From positions 496,001 through 560,000 of the forward strand of contig NZ_JACBZO010000001.1 of assembly GCF_013409005.1 (NCBI RefSeq): a stretch of DNA of 64,000 nt, given 5' to 3'. Made by a program: the position numbers and the translations under genes. Source of the DNA: Demequina lutea. GTDB lineage: Bacteria > Actinomycetota > Actinomycetes > Actinomycetales > Demequinaceae. Shown here piece by piece: positions 44,615 to 53,999 of this stretch (positions within the stretch are counted from its first letter, which is position 1; each line of letters begins with the position of its first letter). The notes below the pieces were generated by a model, which saw nothing but the letters and a program-made list of their open reading frames with translations, ran no database searches and had not been told where the DNA came from.

Positions 44615-46252
44615 CTTGGATTCCAGCAGTCGTCGCAACGGTGTGACCTACGTGGTGTTCAGTAAAGCAGTCATTCGTTCGGCGGGAGTGTCCCAGTCGA
44701 GGATTTTGCGGGGGCGGGCGTTGAGTTCCTCGGCGATCGCGGCGAGGTCGTGAGCGCTGTGAGCTCGGAGGTCGGTGCGTTTCGGGAGATATTGGCGCAG
44801 GAGCCCATTGGTGTTCTCGTTCGTGCCGCGCTGCCAGGGCGATGCGGGGTCGCAGAAGTAGACGGCCATGTCGGTCGCGACGGCGAATGCTTTGTGCTCG
44901 CTCATCTCCGCGCCCTGGTCCCAGGTAAGAGTGCGTCGCAGGCCAACGGGCAGGCCGACCAATGCAGTGACGAGGCTGTCGCGGACGGCTTCGGCGGTCC
45001 GCTCGATGGGGAGGTGGCCGAGAACGACGTAGCGCGTGGCACGCTCGACGACTGTCGCGACGGCGGAACCGTTCCCGGCGCCAAGGATGAGGTCACCTTC
45101 CCAGTGACCGGGTAAGGCACGGTCCTCGACTTCGGCGGGTCGGTCAGTCAGTGGCGTCATCGGGTCGGTGAACCTGCTGGTTCGCGCTTCCGGGTCGCGG
45201 TGGGGCTTCCGGCGCTTCCGGCCTCTGCGCAACGACGCCGCCAGTTCCCGTTTCAGCTCACCGTGAGCGTGAACGTAGATGGCCTGGTAGATCGTCTCGG
45301 GGCTCACGCGCATTCCAGGGTCATGCGGAAAGTCTCTACGAAGCCGATGGCTGATCTGCTCCGGCGACCAGCGCTTCTTCAACTTCGCGGCCACGTAGTC
45401 ACGCAACGGCCCCGCAGACGCGAGCTTCGCAACGCGAACCCGTTCGCGACGCTTAACAGAGGTCCGGTGCGCGGTGTGCGGCAGGTAGCCGCCCTTGCTG
45501 ACCGTGTTCCGTCGCAGCTCACGGCTGATCGTCGACGGCGACCGTCCCATCGTCACGGCGATCTTCCGTATTGATGCGCTCGTCATCAGCAAGTCTTTGA
45601 GGCGCTCCCGCTCGATCAGGCTGAGGTAGCGAGGATCGATGACCTGTTCGACTTTGGCCAGGGAAACGCGTTCTCCCTGCACCCACGCTGTTCTGCGGTT
45701 CTTCACATTCGCCAGTATCTCGGCCGGACGGTAGAGCACGACCCTTCCATCGGGGTAGACGCGGCCCTTCGAGAACACCCGAATGCCCTTGTCCCAGTCC
45801 GAGGCCTGATGACTCTCGATCCCGAGCCGCGCCGTGGCAACTCGCCGGGACAGACCTTCGCGCCGTAACCGAAGGAACTCCTGCCGGTTCGCGTCGGCAT
45901 ACTCGGCGGCGAAGATCCCCGCCTTATGCGCCCAGACGTAGCAGGTTACCCGGTTGAAGCCGAGTTCGCGGGCTACGGACGAGATGTTTCCGCCCTCGGC
46001 GAGCCGACGAAAGAACAACGCCTTCTCCTCGGCCGAGTACCTCCGCTGGGTGCTCCGCGGCGTCGACAATCCCGCTTGTTTCATCCACTTGTAGCCCGCG
46101 TCCGGATGCACCCCGACCGCGATCGCAGCAGCCCTCACCGACCCGCCCCGGTCGATCAACGCCATGAACGCCAACCGCTGCTGCTCGGTGTATTTTCTCG
46201 CCGGCATCCCAACTCCTCATCGCTAGTGTTGCTACGACTGCTGGAATCCAAG
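44615..46252 (-). mobile_element. IS30-family element
   Basis: 1638 bp between inverted repeats CTTGGATTCCAGCAGTCGTM (right copy ends at 46252). No obvious target duplication; about 50-80 codons of the host OrfB are missing at this site, so a deletion accompanied or followed insertion. Confidence 0.85.
44648..46207 (-). CDS. IS30-family transposase with long N-terminal HTH region
   Basis: 519 residues, longer than the usual 320-400. Residues 1-130 hold two extra HTH-like units (GGSVRAAAIAVGVHPDAGYKWM; GGNISSVARELGFNRVTCYVW). The family HTH follows (SIRKIAVTMGRSPSTISRELRRN). DDE core: LPGHWEGDLILG, LTWDQGAEMSEHKAFA, SPWQRGTNENTNGLLRQYLPK. All catalytic acids present. Confidence 0.92.
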   Translation of the reverse strand: MPARKYTEQQRLAFMALIDRGGSVRAAAIAVGVHPDAGYKWMKQAGLSTPRSTQRRYSAEEKALFFRRLAEGGNISSVARELGFNRVTCYVWAHKAGIFAAEYADANRQEFLRLRREGLSRRVATARLGIESHQASDWDKGIRVFSKGRVYPDGRVVLYRPAEILANVKNRRTAWVQGERVSLAKVEQVIDPRYLSLIERERLKDLLMTSASIRKIAVTMGRSPSTISRELRRNTVSKGGYLPHTAHRTSVKRRERVRVAKLASAGPLRDYVAAKLKKRWSPEQISHRLRRDFPHDPGMRVSPETIYQAIYVHAHGELKRELAASLRRGRKRRKPHRDPEARTSRFTDPMTPLTDRPAEVEDRALPGHWEGDLILGAGNGSAVATVVERATRYVVLGHLPIERTAEAVRDSLVTALVGLPVGLRRTLTWDQGAEMSEHKAFAVATDMAVYFCDPASPWQRGTNENTNGLLRQYLPKRTDLRAHSAHDLAAIAEELNARPRKILDWDTPAERMTALLNTT

Positions 46253-46688
46253 AGGTTCTGACATACGTGAAGTCCGCGACCCACCGCTGGTTCGGTGCCG
46301 GGGCGGTGAAGTCCGGATCCAGCAGGTCCGGAGCACGTTCGGCGTTGCGGTCGGCGATGGTCGTGCGGATCCCGCGGCCGCGGCTCCGGCCCCGCATGCC
46401 AAGCACTCGCATCAGCCGGTCCACCTGTCGGGCAGACACCGTCAACCCTTGTTTGCGCAGATACGGGACCATCTTCAGCCTCCCGTACATGCCTTCGGGC
46501 GTGCCTGCTGTGGCCAGCAGTGCATCGATGACCACAGCATCCGCGCGATCCCTTGCCGACGGCGGGCGTCTCTTCATGGCTCGGTAGGTTCGCGCGTCGA
46601 TCCGCACGCCCTGCGATCGCAGGACGATACAGACCGACTCGACCGCACGACCCTTGGCCCGTTGCTCGTCGATGAAGGCGACGATCAG
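46253..46688 (-). pseudogene. IS3 OrfB, N-terminal piece
   Basis: Minus strand: VRIDARTYRAMKRRPPSARD, GMYGRLKMVPYLRKQGLTVS, DPDFTAPAPNQRWVADFTYV. It stops right after the first catalytic Asp where the IS30 begins. Confidence 0.8.
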
Positions 46689-46996
46689 TGGCGTCGGGGG
46701 TCGAGTTCCCCGGCGAAGAAAACCGCTGCGTCCTTCAGGATCGCGTTGGCCTCCCGCAACTCGCGGTTCTCCTTGCGCAGACGGCGCACCTCTTCAGCCT
46801 CGACAGTTGTCACACCCTGCCGTTGGCCGCCGTCGATCTGCGCTTGACGCACCCACCGGCGCAGCGACTCAGCACCGAAGCCGAGCCGACCGGCAACGCT
46901 CTGACAAGCCGCGGTGACGTTCGGGTATTCGTCGAGATGGTCAAGGACCAGCCGCACAGCACGCTGCTTGGTGTCCTCCGGAATCCTCTTTGGCAT
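46685..46996 (-). CDS. IS3 transposase OrfA of the nested relic
   Basis: 103 residues: MPKRIPEDTKQRAVRLVLDHLDEYP, HTH GRLGFGAESLRRWVRQAQID and the coiled-coil VRRLRKENRELREANAIL. Open reading frame is intact though its OrfB is destroyed. Start at 46996; an upstream ATG at 47038 lies before the likely ribosome binding site. Confidence 0.85.
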   Translation of the reverse strand: MPKRIPEDTKQRAVRLVLDHLDEYPNVTAACQSVAGRLGFGAESLRRWVRQAQIDGGQRQGVTTVEAEEVRRLRKENRELREANAILKDAAVFFAGELDPRRH

Positions 46997-47167
46997 GGTG
47001 TCTATCTTCCTTCCAGACTCGAAAGGAAGCGGCATCAAACCGAGGACGATTCACTGCCTGCCTGCGGCAGCGCGGCGTGGGAATTGGCAAGAGACGAGTT
47101 TCACCCCGGGGCCGTTCCACGGTTCTTATTCATTCGACTGGAAACACGCGCCTGCTAGGTTTGGATC

Positions 47168-48382
47168 ATGGACTCCGGCGCTAGCCCTGTGGATCGGCCA
47201 CGTTTGGCAACAAATTACGCGATGAATGCCGTGCGAATTCTGGCGGCGCTGCTCGTGGTCGTGAGCCACATACGCGCGATGTTCTTCGTCGACTTCTCAC
47301 AGTCAGCACGATCGGACCCGATAACGGAGCTGATGTACGCGGTCACGTCGCTAGGGCACCAGGCGGTCATCGTCTTCTTTGTGCTCAGTGGATATTGGGT
47401 TGGCGGGTCCGTCGTGCGTGGGACGCGCGCAAAGACTTTTGGCGTCGGAGCTTACGGGATTGCTCGCATTACCCGACTCTGGTTGGTGTTGGTTCCGGCA
47501 ATCCTGTTCACCCAGGCACTCGATCGTCTAGGGTCGACTCTCTGGCCCGACAGCGACGTATACACCGGATCGGTCGCGTACCACACAGTCGTTCCGGTCG
47601 GAGGTCCGATCCCAAATCTCAGCCTCCTCGACTCCTTCGGGAATCTCTTCTTCGTGCAAGACCTCTACGTGCCATCCGTGGGAACGAACACGCCCCTATG
47701 GTCGCTTGCGGCGGAATTCTGGTACTACCTGATGTTCCCGGCAATCCTTCTGATCGTCGCTCGCGGAGTTTCCATACGCGCGCGAGTCCTTTCCGCGGCC
47801 GTGTTCATTGCAGCCATCGCGCTAGTTTCCGCTCCCAAGGTCGACAACATAGCGGGCGTGCTTGTACTGTTCCCTGCTTGGCTGCTCGGAGCTCTTGTCG
47901 GCGGGCAGCGCGACGTAATCGTCAGCTATCTCCGAAGGCTCCACAAACATTCGCTCGCCCTGGCCCGAGTCGCCACGTTGCTGTGCGTAGTTGGATTTGC
48001 GATAGTCGCCAGCAGGACGGGCAGCATTGCCTTCACGTACCTGCTCGCGATTGCGACGGCCGGGTTGCTCGCGGCACTTATCCCGGATGTCGCCACCGCG
48101 CGCGGCAAGAAACTATTGTCACCGTGGTCGTGGGCGGCAGAGTGGTCGTACTCGCTTTACGCCACGCATTTGCCCGTCGTCGCGTTCCTCGCCGCGCTCT
48201 GGGTACCGTTCGCCGATGACAGGTGGCAGATGACGCCGGTCACGTTCGTCTATCTCGCGGGATTGACATTGGCGCCGGTAGGTGTGGCGATTGGTTTCTA
48301 CTACCTCGCGGAAAAGCATACAAACCGAGTCCGTGCCCTTTTGTCCCGTCGACGCCCCGTCGGGCGGCGTTCCTTGGCGTGA
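47168..48382 (+). CDS. Acyltransferase-3 family membrane O-acyltransferase
   Basis: 404 residues with about ten membrane helices. AT3 hallmarks: NAVRILAALLVVVSHIRAMF (catalytic-type His in the first helix), QAVIVFFVLSGYWVGGS, LWSLAAEFWYYLMFPAIL and WSYSLYATHLPVV. It transfers an acyl, usually acetyl, group to a surface polysaccharide. Start ATG 47168 (MDSGASPVDRPR). Lower GC than the chromosome; immediately after an IS3 end. Confidence 0.87.
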   Translation: MDSGASPVDRPRLATNYAMNAVRILAALLVVVSHIRAMFFVDFSQSARSDPITELMYAVTSLGHQAVIVFFVLSGYWVGGSVVRGTRAKTFGVGAYGIARITRLWLVLVPAILFTQALDRLGSTLWPDSDVYTGSVAYHTVVPVGGPIPNLSLLDSFGNLFFVQDLYVPSVGTNTPLWSLAAEFWYYLMFPAILLIVARGVSIRARVLSAAVFIAAIALVSAPKVDNIAGVLVLFPAWLLGALVGGQRDVIVSYLRRLHKHSLALARVATLLCVVGFAIVASRTGSIAFTYLLAIATAGLLAALIPDVATARGKKLLSPWSWAAEWSYSLYATHLPVVAFLAALWVPFADDRWQMTPVTFVYLAGLTLAPVGVAIGFYYLAEKHTNRVRALLSRRRPVGRRSLA

Positions 48383-48600
48383 GACGCGACCGATGCCCGT
48401 CCCTCGCGCAACTCGCGTTCGATCCTCTCAAAGCGTCCGGGGATTGCGTCTAGTCCGGCTTGGCCTGGGTGGCCGGGAACATCAGAACGTGCCATGCGAG
48501 TGCCTTTCGAGGAGTCGAGGCTAGTTGGGGTAGCTGCACCCACCCGACCTCAAGACGGGTGGGTGCAGCTGGGCCGTGAGGTATAACGCGCCAGTAACGA
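48383..48600. other. Spacer after acyltransferase gene
   Basis: Holds only the hairpin at 48532-48570. I see no gene in it. Confidence 0.5.
48532..48570. terminator. Strong hairpin, probable terminator
   Basis: 15-bp perfect stem AGCTGCACCCACCCG with its complement and a 9-nt loop, 150 bp after the acyltransferase stop and just before IS21 sequences. Confidence 0.6.
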
Positions 48601-48604
48601 CGCC

Positions 48605-48930
48605 ACTGTTAACGCCAACTGAAAATGGGGCCATTTCTGCCAACTGAAAACAGGGCCAGTGTTGTGTGGTTCTAGTGTGTCGTAGTCGGGGTGGGTTGGT
48701 GTTGTTTGAGTCGGTAGCTGGCGCCCTTGAGGCTGATCACGTCGGCGTGGTGGACGATGCGGTCGATCATTGCGGAGGCGATGGTGAGGTCGCCGAAGAC
48801 GTCGCCCCAGCGGGCGAATGGCAGGTTGCTCGTCATGATCAGCGAGGCGTGTTCGTAGCGGGATGACACGAGTTGGAAGAACAGGTTCGCGGCGTCCTGG
48901 TCGAAGGGGATGTAGCCGACCTCATCGATT
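48605..48930 (-). pseudogene. IS21 remnant: end repeats and C-terminal istB fragment
   Basis: GCCAACTGAAAAYRGGGCCA occurs twice (about 48614 and 48637), the repeated transposase-binding type of IS21 end. The istB fragment reads [60 protein letters not shown], stop near 48672. It is cut at 48930 by a palindrome and recombinase remnant. It resembles, but is not identical to, the intact istB next door. Confidence 0.78.
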
Positions 48931-48954
48931 TATGCCGATATCGGCATAAATCGA
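48925..48954. repeat. Perfect 30-bp palindrome
   Basis: Left half TCGATTTATGCCGAT, right half its exact reverse complement, no spacer. It marks the junction between truncated istB and a tyrosine-recombinase remnant; probably the terminal site of that mobile element. Confidence 0.85.
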
Positions 48955-49084
48955 CCTATGCCGAGGAGGTCGACGGGTTGGGCTGTTGTGCAGCGTTTTG
49001 ACCGGGTTCGGCTCGGCATAGTTGCGGGCTAAGAGGAGTCCCAATCGTGGGAGCAATCGTGCTTCCGCGAGGGAGGCGAGTGCA

Positions 49085-49231
49085 GTGTCGGGAACGAGAA
49101 GGAAGGCCGGGCGGCTGGAGCTGCAGGTCGAGGGTTATCGGGTCTGGTTGGTGCAGCGCGGCTACACGCCGGCCACGATTGTGAACATGCTTGTCGACGA
49201 CGCTCGAATGTGGGGCCAAAGTGACGTTTGA
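49085..49231 (+). pseudogene. N-terminal fragment of a tyrosine recombinase
   Basis: GTRRKAGRLELQVEGYRVWL, VQRGYTPATIVNMLVDDARM: the SAM-like N-terminal domain of XerC/D-type recombinases, in the style of the first gene of recombinase-in-trio elements. It ends where the second IS21 element begins. A longer in-frame leader from 49022 looks non-coding. Confidence 0.6.
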
Positions 49232-49255
49232 AAATGGGGCCACTGGTTCGTGTTG

Positions 49256-50430
<1,175 letters not shown>

Positions 50431-51888
50431 GAGCCTGTCAAGTTGTTTGTGTAAGCGGGTGCGGTTCGGTTTTTAGAGGTAGGGCTGGATGCGGTCGGGG
50501 TAGGCGATCGCGAGTTGTGAGAGGGCTTGCTTCCAGTTCGTGGTGATCTGGCCTTCGACGAGGCGGCCTTCGGCGTTGCGTTTGACGCCTGGCGCCCGTC
50601 CGCGTTCCTTGGCTCGGTCGCGGGCCCGCTTGTCTTCGATGTTGCAGATCGCGAGCCAAAGTAGCTTCACGACGGCGTCATCGGAGGGGAAGTGGCCTCG
50701 GTTCTTGATGATTTTGCGTAACTGGTAGTTGAGCGACTCGATCGCGTTGGTCGTGTAGATCACCCGCCTTAGCATGGGTGGGAACGCCAGGAACGGGGTG
50801 AACCTGTCCCAGGCGTCCTCGAACACTCGCACCGTGTTCGGGTTCGCGATGCCCAGGTCGGAGGCCGCGAACTCGGTCAGCGCGGCCAGGGCGGCGTCTT
50901 CGTGTGCGGCCTGGTAGATGGGCTTGAGCGCGGCAGCGACGGCTTTGCGGGACTTGTAGTTCACGAACCTCATCGCGGAGCGGATCAGGTGCACCACACA
51001 GGTTTGAACCGTCGACTGCGGCCAGGTCGCTTCGATCGCTTCGGGGAAGCCAGTCAGCCCGTCACAACACACGATGAGCACGTCCTGGATTCCACGGTTG
51101 GCCAGCTGGGCGCACACACCGGCCCAAAACTTCGCTCCCTCGGTGGCCTGGATCCAGATCCCTAATACGTGCTTGATGCCGTCCAGGTCAACACCGACCG
51201 CAATGTGTGCGGCCTTGTTGCGCACGTGGGCACCATCACGGACCTTGACCACCAAGGCGTCCAGGTAGATCACCGGGTAGAACGCCTCGAGCGGTCGCTG
51301 CTGCCATGCGAGGACTTCGTCGAGGACCTCATCGGTGATCTTGCTGATCGTCTCCCGGCTGAGTTCGGTGCCGATCGTGGACACGAGGTGGTGCTCAATA
51401 TCGCGAACAGTCATCCCGCCTGCGTAGAGGGAGATGATCATGTCATCAAGGCCACCAAGCCGCCTGGAGCCCTTGGGGACCAACACCGGGGTAAACGACC
51501 CGTCCCGGTCCCTGGGGATCGCCAGATCGACATCACCGACACTGGTCGCGACGGTCTTCGCAAAGCTGCCGTTGCGTGAGTTGGAATGCAACCACGCATC
51601 CGGGTCGCCCTGTCATAGCCGACGTGCTCAGTCAGTTCGGCCTGCAACCCGCGTTCCAAGCCCGCCCGTATCAACTGTTGGATCAGGCCATCCCTACCGT
51701 CGAATTGGACCTCGCCCGCATCGATCTTCGCGTAGAGGTCATCGAGAGCACCAGAGGCTTCAAGCGCCTGGACACCCTCCCGTTGAGCCCGACCGCGTTC
51801 CTCACGCGCCTGCTTATCAATCATGGTCATCAGTGTCTCCACTTTCAGTCAGAAACCCCACCCCTTACACAAACCATCTGACACCCTC
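50431..51888 (-). mobile_element. IS256-family element inserted in istA
   Basis: 1458 bp. Inverted ends GAGSSTGTCARRTKGTTTGT and an 8-bp target duplication ATCAGATC (50423-50430 and 51889-51896). Its transposase carries one frameshift. Confidence 0.9.
50473..51824 (-). pseudogene. IS256 transposase with a single frameshift
   Basis: N-terminal part (MIDKQAREERGRAQREGVQALEASGALDDLYAKIDAGEV... to LTEHVGYD) in one frame, remainder (LHSNSRNGSFAKTVATSVGDVDLAIPRDRDGSFTP to QALSQLAIAYPDRIQPYL) in another; the break is near 51605. DDE region otherwise complete: YLDALVVKVRDG, CCDGLTGFPEAIEATWPQ and ESLNYQLRKIIKNRG. A one-base change would restore it, so recent inactivation or a sequencing error is possible. 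Confidence 0.85.
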
Positions 51889-52344
51889 ATCAGATCGACC
51901 GGCCGCGCGTTGATCGTGCGCACGACCTTTGTGTTCGCTGTGAGCAACCAAACGGCCAGTTGTGCGTTGAAGTCCGCCGGTGAGGTGAACGTCCGGCCCG
52001 GCATAAACGAGGTTTCCATCCACCCATTGCGCCGCTCGACGATCCCCTTCGACTCGGGGTCATATGGCCGCAACTGGACAACCTTTGTGGCAAGGGTTCC
52101 CGCGAACGCAGCGACGCCCTGAGCAAGGCGGCCCTTTTGCCCGATGCCAGGTTCGTTGTCCCAAATCAACCGCCGCGGCACCTTCTCAAGTTGCCGGATC
52201 AGCTCCCACGACCCGAGGATCAGATCCTCAGTCTTGCGCGTCGGGATCATCCGTGCGGTGAGGAACCGCGAATGCGCCGCAACGATCACCAACACCGGAA
52301 GAAGAACGGCCGTGCCGTTCTCGAGAGGGATCTTGAACGGCGGG
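51889..52344 (-). pseudogene. istA: IS21 transposase istA, middle part
   Basis: IPLENGTAVLLPVLVIVAAH, IRQLEKVPRRLIWDNEPGIG, VVQLRPYDPESKGIVERRNG: the DDE core region of IstA. The N-terminal HTH half is missing at the IS3 copy 2 junction. Confidence 0.82.
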
Positions 52345-52396
52345 TGAATCGCCCCGGGTTTGGTGGAGGGTCTGATTCCCCGAAAGGATGGGAGTC

Positions 52397-52723
52397 ATGC
52401 CAGCACCGAGGAAGTATCCGCAGGAGCTCAGGGAGCGTTCCGTGCGGCTTGTGAGAGAAGCGATGTCGCAGGAGACGTCGCTGTCGATGAACGCGGCCGT
52501 GGTCCGTGTCGGTCATCGGGTCGGAGTGAACTCAGACACGCTGCGTGGCTGGGTGAAACAGGCCCGGATCAATGCCGGAGAGGTTGCCGGTGTCACGACG
52601 ACGGACGCGGCCACGATCAAGGCGTTGGAGCGAGAAGTGCGAGAACTTAAACGCGCGAACGAGATCTTGCTCGCCGCGTCTTCTTTCTTCGCGCGGGAGC
52701 TCGACCCGCGACTTCCGTTCTAG
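52397..52723 (+). CDS. IS3 transposase OrfA (copy 2)
   Basis: Same 108-residue protein as copy 1 with no amino-acid difference. Confidence 0.9.
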   Translation: MPAPRKYPQELRERSVRLVREAMSQETSLSMNAAVVRVGHRVGVNSDTLRGWVKQARINAGEVAGVTTTDAATIKALEREVRELKRANEILLAASSFFARELDPRLPF

Positions 52724-53661
52724 TGGCCTTTATCGATGAGCATCGCTCACGGTTCGGGGTCGAGCCAATCTGCCGGGTGCTCACCGAGCACGGGTGCCGG
52801 ATTGCCCCGTCGGGTTACTACGCCGCCAGGAACCGTCCCGACTCGGCGCGTTCAGTGCGTGACCGGGAAGTTGCCTCCTTGATCGAGGCGGTGTTCTGGG
52901 ACCGCAACCGCGGCCGAGGCATCAGCGGCCCCCGTAAGGTGTGGCGCTTGCTGCACCGCGACGGGGTCGAGGTCGCTCGGTGCACCGTGGAACGCCTGAT
53001 GCGTGTTCAGGGACTGCGGGGAACGCGTCGTGGCAAGCAGTTCATCACCACAAGACCAGATGCTGCGGCGACGCGTCCGCCGGATCACGTTCAACGCAAC
53101 TTCCGCGCCGAGCGTCCCAACGAACTGTGGGTCGTGGACTTCACCTATGTTCCGACGTGGGAAGGGATGGCGTTCACCGCGTTCGTCACCGACGTGTTCT
53201 CGCGCCGGATCGTCGGGTGGCGGACGATGTCGAGAATGCCCACTGACTTGCCCCTTGATGCGCTTGAGATGGCGTTATGGGTGCGAGAGCGAGCCGGTCA
53301 GGACGTCGCCGGCGTCATCCAGCATTCGGACGCGGGAGCTCAATACACCGCGCTGCGCTATTCGGAACGGCTCGCAGACGTGGGAGCGATCGCGTCGATC
53401 GGGACCGTCGGGGACTCCTACGACAACGCCCTCGCAGAGACCGTCGTCGGGCTCTACAAAACCGAGTGCGTGACAATCGACGGCCCGTTCCGCACCGCTG
53501 ACGAGCTTGAATACGCAACCCTGTCCTGGGTGCACTGGTTCAATGAAAACCGGCTGCACTCCTCGATCGGATACCTCACCCCGATCGAGATGGAAGACCT
53601 GTACTACCGTGAGAACACGACCCAGGAGCAGCCGCTCCTGGGAGAACTCACCCTCCACTAA
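52723..53661 (+). CDS. IS3 transposase OrfB (copy 2)
   Basis: 312 residues, intact DDE triad, differing from copy 1 by Lys to Arg in TMSRMPTDLP. Identical to copy 3. Confidence 0.93.
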   Translation: MAFIDEHRSRFGVEPICRVLTEHGCRIAPSGYYAARNRPDSARSVRDREVASLIEAVFWDRNRGRGISGPRKVWRLLHRDGVEVARCTVERLMRVQGLRGTRRGKQFITTRPDAAATRPPDHVQRNFRAERPNELWVVDFTYVPTWEGMAFTAFVTDVFSRRIVGWRTMSRMPTDLPLDALEMALWVRERAGQDVAGVIQHSDAGAQYTALRYSERLADVGAIASIGTVGDSYDNALAETVVGLYKTECVTIDGPFRTADELEYATLSWVHWFNENRLHSSIGYLTPIEMEDLYYRENTTQEQPLLGELTLH

Positions 53662-53676
53662 ACCCGGGGCGATTCA

Positions 53677-53999
53677 GACTTGCTCTGAACCACCGGCCTC
53701 AACTCATCCTGACCCGTAGGGAGGTCCTCGCAATCAGAAGAGGTAGAAGTCCTCTGATCATCGGGGACCTCGACCCCCACCACCATCAAGGAACCACCCG
53801 GCGCGCCGCCCTCACCCCACACTCAACGGCGAAGAGCCCGATTACCTCACCGCCCAGCAGCCGGTCCCAAACGCGGCTTGACAGATATAGAAGCATCCCT
53901 TAATCGTGAAGAGCCCCAAATCCGCCAGGACCCGTCCCCGCAACACCCAATCTGAAGCGACCTTGCCCATTTGCGGGCGACGCCGCCGTCGCTGCGCAG
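53677..53999. other. ISL3-like terminal relic and spacer
   Basis: GAAGTCCTCTGATCATCGGGGACCTC (abbreviated: key block AGAGGTAGAAGTCCTCTGAT at 53739-53758) and CTCAACGGCGAAGAGCCC (53823-53840) are the inverted equivalents of the relic at 33784-33890. ATCGTGAAGAGCC recurs at 53903. No transposase frame. Confidence 0.45.

Larger units (their letters stand above)
42856..47053 (-). mobile_element. IS3-family element relic, split by nested IS110 and IS30 insertions
   Basis: Outer ends: TGATTCGCCCTGGTTTTTGT at 42856 and the inverted TGAATCGTCCTCGGTTTGAT ending at 47053. Removing IS110 (43112-44459) and IS30 (44615-46252) leaves 1212 bp, about 150 bp short of a full element. OrfA is intact; OrfB is in three pieces, with an internal deletion at the IS30 site and a TAG in the C-terminal piece. 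Confidence 0.8.
52345..53676 (+). mobile_element. IS3-family element, copy 2 of 3
   Basis: 1332 bp, same ends as copy 1. No target duplication (GGG left, GAC right) and unrelated flanks (istA left, ISL3-like relic right). Sequence matches copy 3 at the positions that separate both from copy 1. Confidence 0.93.
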
